IMG/VR virus record: IMGVR_UViG_3300045454_000020
Location: 1-26,060 of that record
Length of the DNA stretch: 26,060 nucleotides
Strand: one strand, 5' to 3'
Source: a virus
Shown here: in pieces, positions 23,870 through 26,060 of the stretch
How positions within the stretch are numbered: position 1 is the stretch's first letter
Layout: each line of letters begins with the position of its first letter
Made by a program: the position numbers and the translations under genes
The notes under the pieces: generated by a model
What the model was told of the DNA's origin: nothing
Databases searched by the model: none
Seen by the model: the letters and a program-made list of their open reading frames with translations, nothing else

Positions 23870-24060
23870 CGGTCGCACTCCCACTGCGCATAGCGGCCGC
23901 GATGCATCGCGACCGACTGCGCGAACGGCCTGTCGTTGGCGACCAGATAGCGGTTCGTTTCCGGCTTCGGGTCCATCCGCACGAGCACGTCGCATGGATC
24001 AGTCACCGCTGTCCGGCTCTGGCAGCCCGCAACCGCCAAGCAGAGCGCAAAGAGCGTCAT
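23866..24060 (-). CDS. Small lipoprotein, candidate outer-membrane spanin
   Basis: 64 residues, starting MTLFALCLAV with a lipobox LAVAGC that puts the lipid on Cys13. The gene overlaps the 3' end of the anchored protein before it by 62 bp in another frame, the layout of Rz/Rz1 pairs. The mature part is not as Pro-rich as lambda Rz1. An alternative start at 24081 would add seven residues ahead of the signal. The spanin call rests on topology and overlap. Confidence 0.55.
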   Translation of the reverse strand: MTLFALCLAVAGCQSRTAVTDPCDVLVRMDPKPETNRYLVANDRPFAQSVAMHRGRYAQWECDR

Positions 24061-24262
24061 CGTCGGCCCCCAGCACCTCATCGTCGATCTTCCTTCCGTC
24101 CTTCAGGATGGTGATGCGGTCGGATTGGAGCCGCTCGATCACCGCGGCCCGGCCGTCCGCGCGGCCCTTGAAATAGGCGCCGCCAAGGGCGACGCCGGAG
24201 AACGCGAGCACGCCGGCGACCAGCCAGGGCGTGAGCGTGCCAGTGGGGATCAGGCCCATCAT
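23999..24262 (-). CDS. Membrane-anchored small protein, candidate inner-membrane spanin
   Basis: 87 residues. One N-terminal membrane helix (LTPWLVAGVLAFSGVALGGAYF) is followed by a charged helix GRADGRAAVIERLQSDRITILK and a C-terminal acidic/Cys part ending in LCALLGGCGLPEPDSGD. Immediately downstream of the endolysin (ATGA overlap) and overlapping a lipoprotein gene, it fits an i-spanin. The periplasmic helix is short for that role, so confidence is moderate. Confidence 0.5.
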   Translation of the reverse strand: MMGLIPTGTLTPWLVAGVLAFSGVALGGAYFKGRADGRAAVIERLQSDRITILKDGRKIDDEVLGADDDALCALLGGCGLPEPDSGD

Positions 24263-25344
24263 TCGGGCACCTCGACGGTCCTGTGGCTGCGCCACCACCC
24301 CCACGCGGCCCAGGCCAGACCACCGATGACGAGCGCGGCCGCCAGGACGGCGAGCGCCGCCGACGCCCATTCGAGGCCGGGAACCCAGGCCAGGCGGTCG
24401 GCCGCCTCTGAAACCTGCTGGCGCGCGACCTCTGTTGCCACGCCCCCGCCGAGTCCCCCGGCGAGGCCGTCGCGCACCTCCTTGACCTCCATCACCGGCC
24501 GCTCGCCGGGGCGGTCGTCAGGCCCTTGGCGGAAGCGGTCCAGGGCGCGCATCGTCTGCGGCCCGGCGACACCGTCCACGTCGAGCCCCGCCCCCTCCTG
24601 GAACGATCGGACGGCGCGCTCGGTGGCCGGCCCGTAGTCGCCGTCCACGGTGACGGGATGACCGGCGCGCACCAGGAGCGTCTGAAGCTCGCGGACCCGA
24701 GCGCCCGAACTGCCGAGCCGCAACATGCCGTCCGACGCCGGGGCGCGCGAACTGGCGCTCGGCCCGGCATGGCGGCGGTAGGCCTCGGCCAGCTTCGTGT
24801 GGTAGCCGTAGCGGGCAAAGGCGGGACCGTTGTAGCCGCGGGCGAAGGCGGTCCAGTCGCGCCGCTGGAGGGCGCCTGTCAGCCCGGCCTTTTCGATGTA
24901 ACGGCCCATCAAGTCGATCTGGCCCGACACGCCGGCGCGGGCCGTGTTCACGAGCTGCGCAACGCTTTCATAGCCGAGCCACTCCCAATGGGCGCCCATG
25001 ACCTGGCCGAGGCCCCAGGAGGTGGACTCCAGCGCGGCTGCGGCGTCGATCTCGATCGCGCGGTTGAGCAGCCGCCAGCGGCCCTCCTGGCCAGCCGGGT
25101 TCTTGACCGCGCCGGCGACCGGATCGGCGAGGCCCAACTCGCGTGCCCGCTTCCTGGCCTCGCCCGTCAGACGGCGGTCGAAGTAGTGTCCCTCGAAGCG
25201 GATCACCGGCTCTTGTCTGCCGGCCACGAGCGCATAGACCTTCCCGGCACTCTCGATCTCGATCACGGCGAGCACCGCCGCCGCCTCGCAGCCCAGCCGC
25301 GCAGCCCACGTCTTCGCCGCAGCTTTCGTCTCGGAATCGAACAT
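24259..25344 (-). CDS. Endolysin: muramidase, peptidoglycan-binding domain and C-terminal membrane helix
   Basis: 361 residues. The N-terminal domain (about 1-195) is a DUF3380-type N-acetylmuramidase: VIEIESAGK with candidate catalytic Glu29/Glu31, RQEPVIRFEGHYFDRRL, STSWGLGQVMG and a FARGYNGPAFARYGYH block. A PG_binding_1 domain follows (about 206-265; LRLGSSGARVRELQTLL, DGDYGPATERAVRSFQ). The C terminus holds a strong membrane helix, SAALAVLAAALVIGGLAWAAWGWW (about 328-351). It is placed directly after the Mor/C-like regulator, as lys is in Mu. The tether means it may be inserted in the inner membrane and released by loss of potential. No separate classic holin is seen nearby. Confidence 0.9.
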   Translation of the reverse strand: MFDSETKAAAKTWAARLGCEAAAVLAVIEIESAGKVYALVAGRQEPVIRFEGHYFDRRLTGEARKRARELGLADPVAGAVKNPAGQEGRWRLLNRAIEIDAAAALESTSWGLGQVMGAHWEWLGYESVAQLVNTARAGVSGQIDLMGRYIEKAGLTGALQRRDWTAFARGYNGPAFARYGYHTKLAEAYRRHAGPSASSRAPASDGMLRLGSSGARVRELQTLLVRAGHPVTVDGDYGPATERAVRSFQEGAGLDVDGVAGPQTMRALDRFRQGPDDRPGERPVMEVKEVRDGLAGGLGGGVATEVARQQVSEAADRLAWVPGLEWASAALAVLAAALVIGGLAWAAWGWWRSHRTVEVPE

Positions 25345-25370
25345 GGATGCCTGCCTTCCGCTAGGGCGAT

Positions 25371-25414
25371 CGGCCGGCGCTTTCCCCGAAAATCGTGTCG
25401 GGGAGCGCCGGCCG
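25371..25414 (-). terminator. Long stable hairpin between the regulator and endolysin genes
   Basis: Arms at 25371-25389 and 25398-25414 pair over 17 bp (CGGCCGGCGCT plus CCCCGA) with a two-base bulge and an eight-base loop. It lies between palindrome site 2 and the endolysin start. There is no U tract. It may end the regulator transcript or form the leader of the late mRNA. Confidence 0.5.
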
Positions 25415-25452
25415 CTTCAGATGGCAGGATGGTCGGGCGGGCACGGGCAGAC

Positions 25453-25474
25453 CATGCCCGCGGACGCGGGCATA
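25453..25474. promoter_or_regulatory. 22-bp palindrome upstream of the lysis genes (site 2)
   Basis: CATGCCCGC and GCGGGCATA flank GGAC; the core pairing is nine bases each side (25454-25462 with 25465-25473). It is the near copy of site 1 at 17391-17412. It lies between the activator gene and the endolysin gene, in the place of Mu promoter Plys. Candidate operator for the activator encoded next to it. Confidence 0.55.
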
Positions 25475-25495
25475 ACGTCCGGGGTCGATCGAACT

Positions 25496-25864
25496 TCAGA
25501 AGAAGAGGTCGCCCTGGCGCGGGTCGCGGCTGCCCTTCACGGGCTTGTTCGGCATGGCGTTGAAGAGGCGATCGACGCCGCTTTCGCTCATCCCCAGCCG
25601 CCGGGCGATCTCCGCGTTGGATGCGCCGGCCGCGCGATAGTGCCGGGCGCGGAGTTCCCGTGCAAGAGGCACCCTGATGTAGTTCCCGCCGTATCGGCTG
25701 ACCAGAGCGCGCGCGGCGTCGGCGCCGATCATGTCGGCGAGCGCGCTGCCGTCCTCGGCGGCCGGCACGTAGAGGCGGGTCCCGCCCTTGTGCTCGGCGA
25801 GGCGCACGAGCCCCTCGGCCCCGAGCAGGTCGATCAGGACGGCGGAAAGGCGGGGCTCGCTCAT
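25496..25864 (-). CDS. Mor/C-type late transcription activator
   Basis: 122 residues. The N-terminal half (LIDLLGAEGLVRLAEHKGG, TRLYVPA) and the C-terminal GGNYIRVPLARELRARHYRA followed by the helix-turn-helix SNAEIARRLGMSESGVDRLF match the Mor/C family, in which a beta strand and HTH bind interrupted dyads upstream of late promoters. It sits directly upstream of the endolysin, where Mu has gene C. Only one such activator is visible here; the Mor place lies outside the window. The start overlaps the previous stop (ATGA). Confidence 0.88.
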   Translation of the reverse strand: MSEPRLSAVLIDLLGAEGLVRLAEHKGGTRLYVPAAEDGSALADMIGADAARALVSRYGGNYIRVPLARELRARHYRAAGASNAEIARRLGMSESGVDRLFNAMPNKPVKGSRDPRQGDLFF

Positions 25865-26060
25865 TGCGCCGCCTTCAGCTCGGTTTCGAGCCTGATCTGT
25901 CGCGCGGTCAGCTCGCGCAGGCGAACTTCCAATTCCAGGCGGTAGTGCGCGCGCGGCTGGAGGCGGGCGATCCGCTCCGCCAGGGCGGCGCGCTCGGCAG
26001 TCAGGCGCTCGATTTCCGACTGCTCGCGCCAGACCAGGAGGGGCGGAGGCGGCGGGACAT
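25861..26060 (-). CDS. Partial coiled-coil protein, N terminus off the window edge
   Basis: The frame is open from the right edge to TGA at 25861, about 66 codons, ending LKAAQ. It reads PPPPPLLVWREQSEIERLTA and continues with heptad-like Leu/Arg/Glu repeats (LAERIARLQ, LELEVRLREL). The stop overlaps the ATG of the activator. No family recognised. The start codon must lie beyond the window, since the ATG at 26060-26058 is in another frame that stops early. Confidence 0.6.
   Translation of the reverse strand, partial: VPPPPPLLVWREQSEIERLTAERAALAERIARLQPRAHYRLELEVRLRELTARQIRLETELKAAQ

Noticed and set aside
1-26060. CRISPR array, tRNA or rRNA genes, diversity-generating retroelement or toxin-antitoxin pair
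   Set aside because: No regularly spaced repeats, cloverleaf patterns, reverse transcriptase or template/variable repeat pairs were seen.
1-26060. DnaA boxes as an explanation for the DnaA-like domain
   Set aside because: Reading by eye I found no convincing TTATCCACA-type site in the window; a full motif scan was not possible.

Overview
This window is the late (structural and lysis) half of a prophage in a very GC-rich genome. Protein similarities and base composition point to an alphaproteobacterium, probably Rhizobiales or Rhodobacterales. Almost every gene is on the minus strand, so the biological order runs from high to low coordinates. Neighbouring genes are joined by ATGA or TGATG overlaps, typical of one tightly packed phage operon. 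The one convincing plus-strand gene is a 60-residue membrane protein at 17701-17883.

From right to left: a partial coiled-coil gene at the edge; a Mor/C-type late activator (25496-25864); a 151-bp control region with two strong palindromes; a lysis block (membrane-tethered muramidase, overlapping spanin-like pair, small secreted protein); a DksA/TraR zinc finger; then Mu-type packaging and head genes (DUF2730, gp26-like, DUF3486 gp27, terminase gp28, an unknown protein, DUF935 portal gp29, F-like gp30). A 527-bp gap follows that holds a second copy of the palindrome and the reversed small gene. Next come protease/scaffold I/Z, a decoration-like protein, major capsid T, an HhH-FluMu fusion, DUF1320 gp36, virion protein G and connector genes. 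The tail is not Mu-like: it is a siphophage tail with a tube protein, a G/GT chaperone pair with a -1 slippery site, a short tape measure, and then the gene-transfer-agent series DUF2460, DUF2163, NlpC/P60 and a 1298-residue baseplate protein. The Mu-head plus GTA-tail combination is the one known from Rhodobacter phage RcapMu.

The left end is the most unusual part. After the baseplate gene lies a 564-residue protein that joins a zinc-ribbon-like N terminus, two HTH-like repeats, a long charged coiled coil, an HNH-like module and a DnaA domain IV-like C terminus. Next to it is a Dam-type adenine methylase whose coding frame runs through two adjacent perfect palindromes and off the window edge.

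The early genes (transposase, repressor) and the phage ends lie outside the window, so its transposable lifestyle is inferred from gene families and order. All product names come from reading translated sequence and motif memory; no database search was run.
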